Assembly: GCA_003343995.1 (NCBI GenBank)
Contig: QAKE01000076.1
Coordinates: forward strand, 1-64,000
Source of the DNA: Bacillota bacterium
GTDB lineage: Bacteria > Bacillota > Clostridia > Christensenellales > Borkfalkiaceae
DNA: 64,000 nt
Direction: 5' to 3'
In this document: positions 8,144 through 16,107 of the stretch, in pieces
How the letters are laid out: each line of letters opens with the position of its first letter
Numbering within the stretch: position 1 is the stretch's first letter
The notes under the pieces: model-generated
Database searches by the model: none
Told to the model about the DNA's origin: nothing
The model's input: the letters and a program-made list of their open reading frames with translations, nothing else
Made by a program: the position numbers and the translations under genes

Positions 8144-9016
8144 ATGATGGACACGCTTGATCTGAGTTTTTTGCCCGCGGCGATATACGAGCCGCTGCAA
8201 CACATCGATATCAATCGGCTATACGAGCTCAGATTGCGCGAAAACGCGCCGGTAACGCTCAATTACGGTTTCAAACGGCTGTATTTATGCGGTGAACGGC
8301 CGACTTTATCGGAAAGCGAGGCGATCGTTTGCGACGGGGATATGATCGAAGAAACGATCTTTCGCGCCGCCGAATTTTCCATCTACGCGGCGAACGAATC
8401 GCTGAAGCACGGATTTGTCACCACGGCGGGCGGCGTACGGATCGGCGTGAGCGGGGAATGCGTTTCGGAAAACGGAAGCGTGATCACGATAAAGAATTTC
8501 ACTTCGCTTTGTATCCGCATCCCGCACGATATCGAAGGCGCGGCGTCGGAGGTGTTGCGGAGAGTTTTTTCCGACGGCGTGAGAAATACGCTGATCGTTT
8601 CCGCGGCGGGCTACGGCAAAACTACGATTTTAAAGGATTTAAGCCGTATATTTTCCAAAACGCATAACGTGCTGGTCATCGACGAGCGCGGCGAACTCGG
8701 GGAAAATCTGCATAATGCGGACGTCGTGAAATATTCCGATAAATCATACGCGTTTACCTACGGCATCCGCAGCCTTGCGCCGCAAATCGTAGTGACGGAC
8801 GAGCTTTCAGGCGCGGCGGACTGGGATTGCGTGCGCCGCGCGGTAAACAGCGGCGTAAAAATTATAGCGACGGCGCACGGCGACAGCCTTGCGAGCGTAA
8901 AAAACAAACCGGAATTTATGGAAGGGCTATTCGAGCGATACGTGATCCTTCATTCGAGCGGACAAGCGGGGCGCATACAAAATATATACGGCGAAAACGA
9001 TTATGAGTTACGTTAA
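8144..9016 (+). CDS. spoIIIAA: Stage III sporulation protein AA (ATPase)
   Basis: SpoIIIAA is the cytoplasmic ATPase of the SpoIIIA-SpoIIQ channel between mother cell and forespore, related to secretion ATPases. The 290-residue length is close to normal. The Walker A region reads SAAGYGKTT, whose first residue is S rather than the usual G or A. VLVIDERGEL is the Walker B region, and VVTDELSG and TAHGDS follow as in the family. There is no Shine-Dalgarno sequence. The second ATG (8147) is as plausible as the first, given the sigma-E-like box at 8133-8140. It overlaps spoIIIAB by 14 nt and heads an eight-gene operon. Confidence 0.95.
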   Translation: MMDTLDLSFLPAAIYEPLQHIDINRLYELRLRENAPVTLNYGFKRLYLCGERPTLSESEAIVCDGDMIEETIFRAAEFSIYAANESLKHGFVTTAGGVRIGVSGECVSENGSVITIKNFTSLCIRIPHDIEGAASEVLRRVFSDGVRNTLIVSAAGYGKTTILKDLSRIFSKTHNVLVIDERGELGENLHNADVVKYSDKSYAFTYGIRSLAPQIVVTDELSGAADWDCVRRAVNSGVKIIATAHGDSLASVKNKPEFMEGLFERYVILHSSGQAGRIQNIYGENDYELR

Positions 9017-9488
9017 ATGGATACTCGGCGGCGCGGCGATGATCATCTGCACGCTGATCGCCTACAAATTATCGGAAAAATATCGGATCAGACAGAAATT
9101 TTACAACGATTTTTATCTGTTCAACAAACGAATGTGCGACGAAATGGCGTTCACGCGCAATTCGCTGTTATCCGTACTTTCCGCTTTCGATGCGGAAACG
9201 CCCTTTCAAAGCGTTTTGAACGACTATCGAAAATCGCTTTCGGAAAGAACGGCGTTTTCCTGCGAACCGCTTTGGTTTTTAAAAGACGAAGAAAAACGTT
9301 CGGCGGAGGAATATTTTCATTCGCTCGGAAAAACCGACGCGCGTACGCAGATGAACTTTTTGAAAACTTACGAAAACGCTTTGAAAAATGCCGCGGACGC
9401 GTCGCTTTCGGATAAAAAGAAATACGTAGCCATGTATATTAAACTCGGTTTGCTGACGGGGCTGGCGGTTTTAATTCTCATCTTGTGA
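9003..9488 (+). CDS. spoIIIAB: Stage III sporulation protein AB
   Basis: SpoIIIAB is a GspF-like membrane component of the SpoIIIA channel in the mother-cell membrane. The 161-residue protein has one hydrophobic segment at its N-terminus (LGGAAMIICTLIAY) and another at the extreme C-terminus (LGLLTGLAVLILIL), with a helical cytoplasmic region between, as in the family. The assignment rests on this layout plus its position between spoIIIAA and spoIIIAC. It overlaps spoIIIAA by 14 nt. Confidence 0.9.
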   Translation: MSYVKWILGGAAMIICTLIAYKLSEKYRIRQKFYNDFYLFNKRMCDEMAFTRNSLLSVLSAFDAETPFQSVLNDYRKSLSERTAFSCEPLWFLKDEEKRSAEEYFHSLGKTDARTQMNFLKTYENALKNAADASLSDKKKYVAMYIKLGLLTGLAVLILIL

Positions 9489-9502
9489 AATACGGAGAAA
9501 AA

Positions 9503-9700
9503 ATGGACATCAATATTCTATTCAAAATAGCCGCAATCGGTATTCTGATAACGGTGATCATGCAAGTGCTGAAGAAGAGCGACCGCGACGACATCGCCGT
9601 GCTCGTCAGCCTTGTGGGGCTCATTATCGTGCTTACGCTGGTAATAGACATGATCGTACAGCTTTTTACCGATATTAAAAATATTTTCTTTTTGTTTTAG
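9503..9700 (+). CDS. spoIIIAC: Stage III sporulation protein AC
   Basis: SpoIIIAC is a tiny membrane protein of the SpoIIIA channel. I use the ATG at 9503 (MDINILFKIAAIG), preceded by GGAGAAA, rather than the in-frame ATG at 9485. The later start gives 65 residues, near the family length, and the usual N-terminus. Two hydrophobic helices fill most of the chain, separated by a charged turn (KKSDRDD). It is followed after 2 nt by spoIIIAD. Confidence 0.93.
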   Translation: MDINILFKIAAIGILITVIMQVLKKSDRDDIAVLVSLVGLIIVLTLVIDMIVQLFTDIKNIFFLF

Positions 9701-9702
9701 CT

Positions 9703-10083
9703 ATGCTGCAAATCGTGGGAATTGCCCTCGTCGGCGGGCTGATAACGATATATTTGCGCTCGGTAAATTCCGAACTCGCCATGATGAGCGTCGTTTGCAC
9801 GGGAATACTCGTCATCGCGTCGTCCTTCGGATATCTTTCGCAAAGTTTTGAGCTCTTCAGAAAAATCGCGGAAATCAGCAAAATCGACGACGGACTTCTG
9901 AAACTGATTTTTAAAATCGTCGGTATCGGTTACGTTGTGGAATTTGCCGCGGGAATTTTAGAGGACTGCGGCGTGAAAAGCGTGGCGGACAAGCTGATTT
10001 TTGCGGGTAAATTCGTTATTTTAAGCGTATCGCTGCCGATATTTTACGCGCTCATCAATATTTTGGTTGGTTTGGTCTCGTGA
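9703..10083 (+). CDS. spoIIIAD: Stage III sporulation protein AD
   Basis: SpoIIIAD is a 126-residue integral membrane protein with about four hydrophobic segments, distantly related to SpoIIIAC and part of the same channel platform. Family features include the N-terminal GIALVGGLITIYLRS, the LFRKIAEISKID region and the glycine-rich KIVGIGYVVEFAAG. It overlaps spoIIIAE by 4 nt (GTGA), so spoIIIAE probably starts at GTG by coupled translation. Confidence 0.93.
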   Translation: MLQIVGIALVGGLITIYLRSVNSELAMMSVVCTGILVIASSFGYLSQSFELFRKIAEISKIDDGLLKLIFKIVGIGYVVEFAAGILEDCGVKSVADKLIFAGKFVILSVSLPIFYALINILVGLVS

Positions 10084-11249
10084 AAAAGAAAAAACTGCTT
10101 TTTATTCTCGTCGTATTCATCATCGCGCTCGTTTTTCTTCCCGTCATGGGAACGGCGAGCGCGGAAAGTCTGGAAGACAATATAGACGAACAGCTCGGCA
10201 ATCTCGATTTAAGCGGTATCGAGGATTATGTGAACTCTCTTACGGAAGAGGAACAAGGCGTGTTTTCCAACGGCTTTCTTGCCGTGGTAAAGGACATTCT
10301 GAACGGTAACGCGCAATATTCCGTAGGGGATGTATTTCAAGTGTTTTTCCGTTCCGTCATAGAGGAATTCAAACTGCTCGTTCCGCACTTCGCAATCATC
10401 CTCGCCATCGCCGTTCTATGTACCATCGTTTCCTCGGCAAGGGCAAATTTTTTATCGGAAAGCATTAAAGAAATGGTGTTCTATGTGTGCATCATCGCCG
10501 TTATCGTCATACTTGCAGCCGATTTCGGAGCGCTTGTTGAAAATTCAAAAAACACTATACAAAAACTAACGAATTTATCACAAATTATGTTGCCCGTAAT
10601 CATAACTTTAATGATTGCGGGCGGGGGGACGGCGTCGGCGGCGCTCTATAAACCCGCCGTTGCCTTTTTAACCAACGGCATCAGCGGTATTTTCTTGAAC
10701 GTGTTGATTCCCGTCGTGGGGCTCACCGTGGTGTTTTCCGTACTGTCGAGTCTGTCGTCGTCGTTTAAGCTCAACAATACGCAATCGTTTTTGCACGGTC
10801 TTATCAAATGGCTTATCGGACTTTCCGTAACGGTATTCGCGTTTTTTATGACGGCGCAGGGACTTTCTTCCGCGGTGATCGACGGGGTTTCTTTCCGCGC
10901 GGCGAAGTACGCCATCACCAATTCGATCCCGCTCGTCGGGGGGCTTTTGAAAGACGGGTTCGATTTGGTGCTCGCGGGCACGGTGCTCATAAAAAACGCC
11001 GTCGGTTTAAGCGCGGTATTTTTGATATTTTCCATCATTTTGCAACCCGTTATACATTTGCTCGTATTTCAGCTCACGTTAAAGCTCTTTGCCGCTCTCG
11101 CCGAACCGGTGAGCGACGGGCGTATTTCCGCGTTGCTCGCGTCGGTTTCCAAGTCCGTTTCTTATCTTCTCGCCATCGTTCTCGCCATCGGGCTGATGAT
11201 GTTTATTTCTTTTTTATTGCTGATTATTTCGGCAAACGCATTTATTTGA
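10080..11249 (+). CDS. spoIIIAE: Stage III sporulation protein AE
   Basis: SpoIIIAE is the large polytopic membrane protein of the SpoIIIA channel. At 389 residues it has normal length. A signal-like N-terminal helix (KKLLFILVVFIIALVFLPV) precedes an exported, acidic segment (about residues 25-85), then seven or so membrane helices. The start is a GTG within a GTGA overlap with spoIIIAD. Around 10540-10620 the base composition is briefly more AT-rich than in the rest of the gene, without breaking the frame. Confidence 0.94.
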   Translation: MKKKKLLFILVVFIIALVFLPVMGTASAESLEDNIDEQLGNLDLSGIEDYVNSLTEEEQGVFSNGFLAVVKDILNGNAQYSVGDVFQVFFRSVIEEFKLLVPHFAIILAIAVLCTIVSSARANFLSESIKEMVFYVCIIAVIVILAADFGALVENSKNTIQKLTNLSQIMLPVIITLMIAGGGTASAALYKPAVAFLTNGISGIFLNVLIPVVGLTVVFSVLSSLSSSFKLNNTQSFLHGLIKWLIGLSVTVFAFFMTAQGLSSAVIDGVSFRAAKYAITNSIPLVGGLLKDGFDLVLAGTVLIKNAVGLSAVFLIFSIILQPVIHLLVFQLTLKLFAALAEPVSDGRISALLASVSKSVSYLLAIVLAIGLMMFISFLLLIISANAFI

Positions 11250-11251
11250 AG

Positions 11252-11734
11252 ATGAAAGAATATATTTTAAGTATCGTAAGCGTTATTCTGCTTACCGCGG
11301 CGGTGGGAATCATTTTGCCGGAGGGAAAAACCGGTAAGTTTATCAAGGGGATCTTTGCCCTTGCGACGCTGGTCGTCATCTTAACGCCGCTCGCAAAAAG
11401 CGACGCGATCGTTCCGAGTTTCGATACGGAATATCGGGAGGAAACGGCTTGCGACGAGGATTTTTTAGATTACATCTATTATAAGGAAAGCCGAAATTAT
11501 GCCGACGTGATCGCCGCCTATGTCAAGGAAAAGGGCTATGACAGCGAGGTACGCGTACTCTATAAAAGCGATGATTATCAGTTTAAAATCACGAAAGTTA
11601 CCGTGAATTTGAAAAATTCCGGAATATCGGGCGGGGACGAGCATATATATATAATGTCGGAAATTAAACAAGCCGTCGCAAAATACTGCGAAATCGGGGA
11701 AGAAAAGGTGCACATCAATGAAGTTCCTGAATAA
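11252..11734 (+). CDS. spoIIIAF: Stage III sporulation protein AF
   Basis: The real gene starts at the ATG at 11252 (MKEYILSIVSVILL), 2 nt after spoIIIAE; a longer open frame reaching back into spoIIIAE is not coding. The 160-residue product has two N-terminal membrane helices (about 4-22 and 32-48, the second ending VVILTPL) and a soluble domain. SpoIIIAF is a bitopic, ring-associated member of the forespore channel. Its 3' end overlaps spoIIIAG by 17 nt. Confidence 0.92.
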   Translation: MKEYILSIVSVILLTAAVGIILPEGKTGKFIKGIFALATLVVILTPLAKSDAIVPSFDTEYREETACDEDFLDYIYYKESRNYADVIAAYVKEKGYDSEVRVLYKSDDYQFKITKVTVNLKNSGISGGDEHIYIMSEIKQAVAKYCEIGEEKVHINEVPE

Positions 11735-12206
11735 ACTGAAAAACAGCAAAACTGCGGAATATATATTCTTAGGCGTCATATCGCTGGCGGTTATCATAAT
11801 TTTGGCGGTTTCCTTCGCAAAACCCGCCGAAACGAACGCGAACGTTACGGATGAAACGGTGGTTTATATACGGGAGCTGGAAAAACGAATGGAAAAAGCG
11901 CTTTCTCAGGTGAGAGGCGCGGGGGAAGTATCGGTCGTGATCACCGCGGAGTCGGGCAAGGAGACGGTGCTCGCCTCGGAAACGGTAACCGTAACCGACG
12001 AAAACGGAAAGATCACCGTAACCGAAACCCCGATCATGGTAAACGGAAAACCCGTTGTGTTAAAGGAAAACGTTCCTAAAATAACGGGGGTGTTAATAGT
12101 GGCGCAGGGCGCAGACAGCATCGGCGTAATGAAAAACATTCAGCAAGCTGCGGTGTCCCTTTTGAATATAGAAGTCAGCCGGATAGAAATTCTGGCAAGA
12201 AATTAA
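11718..12206 (+). CDS. spoIIIAG: Stage III sporulation protein AG
   Basis: SpoIIIAG forms the large ring of the SpoIIIA channel in the intermembrane space. This copy is short (162 residues against about 230 in Bacillus). It has one membrane helix (about 15-34, IFLGVISLAVIIILAVS) and then a ring-building domain rich in beta strands with the family motif GAGEVSVVITAESG near 72-85. The domain insertion that lengthens the Bacillus protein seems reduced. It overlaps spoIIIAF and is followed after 18 nt by spoIIIAH. Confidence 0.92.
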   Translation: MKFLNKLKNSKTAEYIFLGVISLAVIIILAVSFAKPAETNANVTDETVVYIRELEKRMEKALSQVRGAGEVSVVITAESGKETVLASETVTVTDENGKITVTETPIMVNGKPVVLKENVPKITGVLIVAQGADSIGVMKNIQQAAVSLLNIEVSRIEILARN

Positions 12207-12224
12207 AAGGAGAGAAAACTCATT

Positions 12225-12704
12225 ATGTCAAAGAAGAAAAAGATCATCATTTTATCCTGCATGATTGCGCTGCTTGCCGTTACGGCGGTATTCAATTTCG
12301 TCCTTACGGGCATCAACCTCAATAAGGACAATACCGCGCCCGTTTCCGGCGCGAACTATTTCACGCAGTACCGCATGGAGAGAATGACCACCAGAAACGA
12401 AGAGCTTTTACAGCTCGATTCCATTATCGCCGCCGCGGAACAAGGTTCTCAGGAAAAGGCAGACGCGCTTTCCATGAAACTCGAGCTGACGGAAATCACC
12501 GAACAGGAACTGCTGCTCGAAAGCCTCATCAAGGCGCAGGGATTTGAAGATACCGTCGTTACCATCGGTTTGAATTCCGATAATATCAACGTAATCGTCA
12601 AAACCGAGGAGCTCAGTCAGGTGGACGCCATCAAAATTTACTCAATCGTCAATTCGGAAATCGCGGCGCCCTCCGAAAATGTGAAAATTATACCGATTTC
12701 TTAA
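12225..12704 (+). CDS. spoIIIAH: Stage III sporulation protein AH
   Basis: SpoIIIAH is the mother-cell partner of SpoIIQ and spans the membrane once (residues 5-27). The external part has a coiled-coil-like acidic region with YRMERMTTRNEELLQLDSII, a typical SpoIIIAH signature, and a C-terminal ring-building fold. At 159 residues it is shorter than in Bacillus (about 218). A good AAAGGAGAG ribosome site precedes the ATG. No clear terminator follows; the next gene is 66 nt away. Confidence 0.93.
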   Translation: MSKKKKIIILSCMIALLAVTAVFNFVLTGINLNKDNTAPVSGANYFTQYRMERMTTRNEELLQLDSIIAAAEQGSQEKADALSMKLELTEITEQELLLESLIKAQGFEDTVVTIGLNSDNINVIVKTEELSQVDAIKIYSIVNSEIAAPSENVKIIPIS

Positions 12705-12770
12705 AAAAACACTATGCAAAACGAATATTTTGTGGTAAAATATGTATAAGATTATCTAAGAGGTTTTTCA

Positions 12771-13142
12771 ATGGCATATTTTAAGCACATTCCCGACGGA
12801 GACAACGGTAAAATCATCTATAACCGATCTATCGTGAACGGCATCGTTTTGCTTGCGATATCCGAAATCGAGGGCGTGGAGGCCGCCGTATACGGTCCGG
12901 CAAAAAAGCGCGGCGGCAAAAAAAGCGCAAAGCGCTCGGTCAAACTCACCTATACGAAAAACGGGATCGACGTGGACGTATTCGTAAAGATCAATCAAAG
13001 CGCCTCCGTTTCCGATATGGCATTTAAAATTCAGGAAAACATCAAGCACAACGTTGAAGCGATGACGGAATACCGTTTGAACAAGATCAACGTAAGGGTT
13101 GCGGGCGTTATTTTCGATGAGGAACAACCCGCCAATATATAA
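12771..13142 (+). CDS. Asp23/Gls24 family protein (YqhY-like)
   Basis: This 123-residue Asp23/Gls24 protein sits in front of nusB, where Bacillus has yqhY. The family fold covers most of the chain (NRSIVNGIVLLAISEIEGVEA, then VDVFVKINQSASVSDMAFKIQENIKHNVEAMT). A basic insertion (KKRGGKKSAKRS, about residues 45-56) interrupts the first half. YqhY is linked genetically to the control of acetyl-CoA carboxylase in Bacillus; the acc genes are not at this locus. AGAGG lies upstream as ribosome site. Confidence 0.88.
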   Translation: MAYFKHIPDGDNGKIIYNRSIVNGIVLLAISEIEGVEAAVYGPAKKRGGKKSAKRSVKLTYTKNGIDVDVFVKINQSASVSDMAFKIQENIKHNVEAMTEYRLNKINVRVAGVIFDEEQPANI

Positions 13143-13159
13143 CGAAATGTTTAGGAAAT

Positions 13160-13179
13160 ACCGCAAAATTCTTTGCGGT
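13160..13179 (+). other. Small hairpin in the leader of nusB
   Basis: ACCGCAAA (13160-13167) pairs with TTTGCGGT (13172-13179), loop ATTC. It lies between asp23 and nusB without a T run, so it is more likely an attenuation or mRNA stability structure than a terminator. Confidence 0.35.
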
Positions 13180-13202
13180 GTTTCGGGTTTATAAGGAATT
13201 TT

Positions 13203-13610
13203 ATGAGAAGTACTGCAAGAGAAGCCGTTTTTAAATATTTATTCGCAAAACAGTTCAACGACGAACTGCCCGTGGATTTTTTGAAGGGATTGCTGAAAGA
13301 GGGCGTAACGGAAGAGGACTGCGCCTTCGCTTTCGCTTTGGCGAAAACGGCGGAGGAACACGCCGAGGAGATCGCCGCAACCATCGCGCGGTTGGCGCAG
13401 GATTATTCCTACGAGAGAATTTACGCCGCGGATAAATGCGCGCTGTTTATCGGAATCGCCGAACTGACATACAGCGAGGACGTGCCGAAATCAGTCGCCA
13501 TCGACGAGGCGATGAAACTTTCCGCAAAGTATTCCACGCAAAACAGTCTGTCCTTCGTAAACGGCATACTCGCGGCGTATTACAATCAACTGCAAGGAGA
13601 AAATCAATGA
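13203..13610 (+). CDS. nusB: Transcription antitermination factor NusB
   Basis: NusB is a small helical RNA-binding factor that, with NusE, lets RNA polymerase read through the leaders of rRNA operons. I start at the ATG at 13203 (MRSTAREAVFKYLF), which has AAGGAA upstream and matches the usual NusB N-terminus; an earlier TTG in frame is rejected. Length is 135 residues. The C-terminal half has the typical YAADKCALFIGIAEL and NEAVELAKKYS-like region (here IDEAMKLSAKYSTQNSLSFVNGIL). It overlaps folD by ATGA. Confidence 0.95.
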   Translation: MRSTAREAVFKYLFAKQFNDELPVDFLKGLLKEGVTEEDCAFAFALAKTAEEHAEEIAATIARLAQDYSYERIYAADKCALFIGIAELTYSEDVPKSVAIDEAMKLSAKYSTQNSLSFVNGILAAYYNQLQGENQ

Positions 13611-14467
13611 GCGCGACTTTAATCGACGGAAAGGCGCTTTCCGCAAAAAAAAGAGAGGAAATCAAACAAAAGAGCGAAATTTTCGAACGGGAAAACGGCA
13701 GAAAAATCTGCCTTGCCGTGGTGCTGGTCGGCAACGATCCCGCTTCGGAAGTATATGTGCGCAATAAAATCCGCGGATGCGAGGCGACGAATATCAAATC
13801 GCTTTCCTTCACGTTGCCCGAAACCGCCGCGGAAACGGAGGTGGAGGAGCTGATTCGTTCTCTTTCCGCAGACGATACCGTGGACGGCATTTTGGTACAG
13901 CTTCCGCTTCCGAAAGGTTTGGACGAAACGAAAATACTCAACCTGATCCCGCCCGAAAAGGACGTGGACGGATTTCATCCCGTAAACGTGGGGAATTTAC
14001 TGCTCGGTAAAGAAACGACCGCCGCCTGCACGCCGATGGGCGTGATGACCATGCTTTACGATAACAATATCGAAATTTCCGGAAAAAACGCCGTGATTAT
14101 CGGCAGAAGCAATATCGTCGGAAAGCCGATGGCGATGCTGCTTTTGCGCGATAACGCCACTGTTACCGTTTGCCATAGCAAGACGAAAAACTTAAAGGAA
14201 ATCTGCCGAAATGCGGATATTTTAGTCGCGGCGATCGGCAGGGCGGAGTTTGTGACCGCCGATATGGTAAAGGACGGCGCAGTCGTCATAGACGTCGGCA
14301 TCAACCGCGTGGACGGCAAGCTGAAAGGCGACGTGGATTTTGAAAACGTCAAGGAAAAAGCGTCGTTCATTACGCCGGTACCGGGAGGCGTCGGTCCAAT
14401 GACCATCACCACGCTTTTGGAAAATACCTATCTTTGCGGAGTGAAACGAAACCGTGCAGCAAGATAA
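13607..14467 (+). CDS. folD: Bifunctional methylenetetrahydrofolate dehydrogenase/cyclohydrolase
   Basis: FolD interconverts 5,10-methylene-, methenyl- and 10-formyl-tetrahydrofolate. Starting at the ATG that overlaps the nusB stop (ATGA) it has 286 residues, the normal size. Visible motifs are PASEVYVRNKIRGCE, which contains the catalytic Lys, GILVQLPLPKGLD, and GRSNIVGKPMAMLLL for the nucleotide. The C-terminal PVPGGVGPMTITTL is complete. The 3' end overlaps the GTG start of the next gene by 14 nt. Confidence 0.97.
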   Translation: MSATLIDGKALSAKKREEIKQKSEIFERENGRKICLAVVLVGNDPASEVYVRNKIRGCEATNIKSLSFTLPETAAETEVEELIRSLSADDTVDGILVQLPLPKGLDETKILNLIPPEKDVDGFHPVNVGNLLLGKETTAACTPMGVMTMLYDNNIEISGKNAVIIGRSNIVGKPMAMLLLRDNATVTVCHSKTKNLKEICRNADILVAAIGRAEFVTADMVKDGAVVIDVGINRVDGKLKGDVDFENVKEKASFITPVPGGVGPMTITTLLENTYLCGVKRNRAAR

Positions 14468-15320
14468 ATATTACGACGATCTGCTTTCGCGTTTTGAAAG
14501 CGGTCTGCAAAAATATCTCAAATCGCTCGCGTCGCAGAAAACGCTTTCCGACGCAATGGCGTATAGCTTAAACGCGGGCGGAAAACGCGTTCGGCCGGTT
14601 TTATTGCTCGCCGTCAACGAAATGCTCGGCGGCGCGTTTGACCGCGCGCTGCCCTTTGCCGTCGCGGTGGAGATGATCCATACATATTCGCTCATACACG
14701 ACGATTTGCCCGCGATGGATAACGACGATTTCCGCCGCGGTAAACCCTCGAACCATAAAAAATTCGGCGAAGGGACGGCGATTTTAGCGGGAGACGGGCT
14801 GTTAAGCCTCGCCTTCGAGCTTTGCTTAAATAACGTTTCCGACGAACATTCTCTGCGCGCCGCGCGACTGCTCGCCGCCGCCGCGGGTTCAAACGGTATG
14901 GTCGCGGGACAAGCCGCCGATCTCGATAACGAAAAACTGACGATTCACACCGAAGAACAGCTGTTGTTCATTCATGAAAACAAAACCGCAAAAATGATCG
15001 CCGCGCCCATAAAGATGGCGTCCGCGCTCAACGGCGGAAGATATTTCGATGAGCTTTCTCTTTACGGCGAAAAAATCGGGCACATGTTTCAAATCGTGGA
15101 CGATATTCTGGACGTGGAGGGCGAAAGCGCGGCAATGGGGAAAACCCTCGGCAAGGACGCGGCGGAAAACAAGCTTACCGGCGTAAAAATATACGGCTTG
15201 CAAGGCGCGAAGGATCGGGCGCAAAAGCTGTATCGAGAGAGCGTTTCCGCGATCGCCGCCGTGCCCGATAACGAATTTTTGATAAAGTTCGCTCGGCAAA
15301 TGGCAAATCGGGCGCACTGA
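14454..15320 (+). CDS. ispA: Polyprenyl (farnesyl/geranylgeranyl) diphosphate synthase
   Basis: This 288-residue all-helical enzyme condenses isoprenoid units. The first aspartate-rich motif is DDLPAMDNDD and the second is DDILD; GGKRVRPVLLLA is the substrate-binding block. The start is a GTG inside folD, with GGAG upstream, and this overlap suggests coupling. In Bacillus ispA is preceded by xseA-xseB and followed by dxs; none of these is present here. Chain length specificity (C15 or C20) cannot be decided by eye. Confidence 0.93.
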   Translation: MQQDKYYDDLLSRFESGLQKYLKSLASQKTLSDAMAYSLNAGGKRVRPVLLLAVNEMLGGAFDRALPFAVAVEMIHTYSLIHDDLPAMDNDDFRRGKPSNHKKFGEGTAILAGDGLLSLAFELCLNNVSDEHSLRAARLLAAAAGSNGMVAGQAADLDNEKLTIHTEEQLLFIHENKTAKMIAAPIKMASALNGGRYFDELSLYGEKIGHMFQIVDDILDVEGESAAMGKTLGKDAAENKLTGVKIYGLQGAKDRAQKLYRESVSAIAAVPDNEFLIKFARQMANRAH

Positions 15321-15321
15321 A

Positions 15322-16083
15322 ATGCGGCTGGACGTGTTTTTACACCGCAGCGGAAAATTCGATTCCCGCACGAAAGCGGCGGAGGCAATCGATAAAGGCT
15401 TCGTTCTTCTCAACGGAAAAAAAGCCAAAGCCGGCGCGGAGGCGAATGAAAACAGCGATATTCGAATTTTGGAAAAGCCGCGCTATGTTTCCAACGGCGG
15501 TTACAAGCTGGAACGCGCGCTCGACGCGTTCGCTTTTTCCGCGGACGGTAAGATTTTTGCAGACATCGGCGCGAGCACCGGCGGATTTACCGACGCGCTG
15601 CTGCAAAGAGGGGCGGCGAAGGTTTTCGCCGTAGACGTGGGGGAAAAGCAGCTGCACCCCGCCATAGCCGCCGATCCTCGGGTGATCGTGATGGATCATA
15701 CCAACGCGAGAAACCTGACGAAAGAAAGCTTTCCCTGCGAATTGGACGGAATCATCGTCGACTGCAGTTTTATTTCGCTGAAACTGATTTTGCCTGCAAT
15801 CAAAGTCCTTTGCGGCAATACTACGGAAATCATTGCGCTGATCAAACCGCAATTCGAATGCGAAGAGAAGATTTCCTTTAAAAACGGCATCGTGAAAGAC
15901 TTGAAAATCCGCGCGAAAATCGTAAAAAGTATTTATGAATTTTGTATCGCGCAAGGTTTTCACGTTACGGGTTTCACGAACGCGCCGCTGATCGAGGGCA
16001 AAAACGTGGAATACCTCATCCGCCTGACTTTGCAAAACGCAAAAGGGCTCGGCGAACAAGAGGTGTTAAACGCTCTTATCTGA
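15322..16083 (+). CDS. tlyA: TlyA family rRNA (cytidine-2'-O)-methyltransferase
   Basis: The 253-residue protein has an N-terminal S4 RNA-binding domain (residues 1-60, LDVFLHRSGKFDSRTKAAEAI) and an FtsJ-like methyltransferase domain with the SAM motif DIGASTGGFTD (about 77-87). Family members methylate the 2'-O of cytidines in ribosomal RNA; in Bacillus the homologue YqxC occupies the same position. The ATG follows the ispA stop by one nt. ADPRVIVMDHTNARNL and IVDCSFISLKLILP are further family blocks. Confidence 0.92.
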   Translation: MRLDVFLHRSGKFDSRTKAAEAIDKGFVLLNGKKAKAGAEANENSDIRILEKPRYVSNGGYKLERALDAFAFSADGKIFADIGASTGGFTDALLQRGAAKVFAVDVGEKQLHPAIAADPRVIVMDHTNARNLTKESFPCELDGIIVDCSFISLKLILPAIKVLCGNTTEIIALIKPQFECEEKISFKNGIVKDLKIRAKIVKSIYEFCIAQGFHVTGFTNAPLIEGKNVEYLIRLTLQNAKGLGEQEVLNALI

Positions 16084-16107
16084 TAAATGAATTTGGAAAA
16101 TTTTAAC

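Noticed and set aside
10808..11251. Upstream part of a 308-residue frame that contains SpoIIIAF
   Set aside because: The first 148 residues are Arg/Phe-rich and lie inside spoIIIAE in another frame; the ATG at 11252 gives the proper SpoIIIAF.
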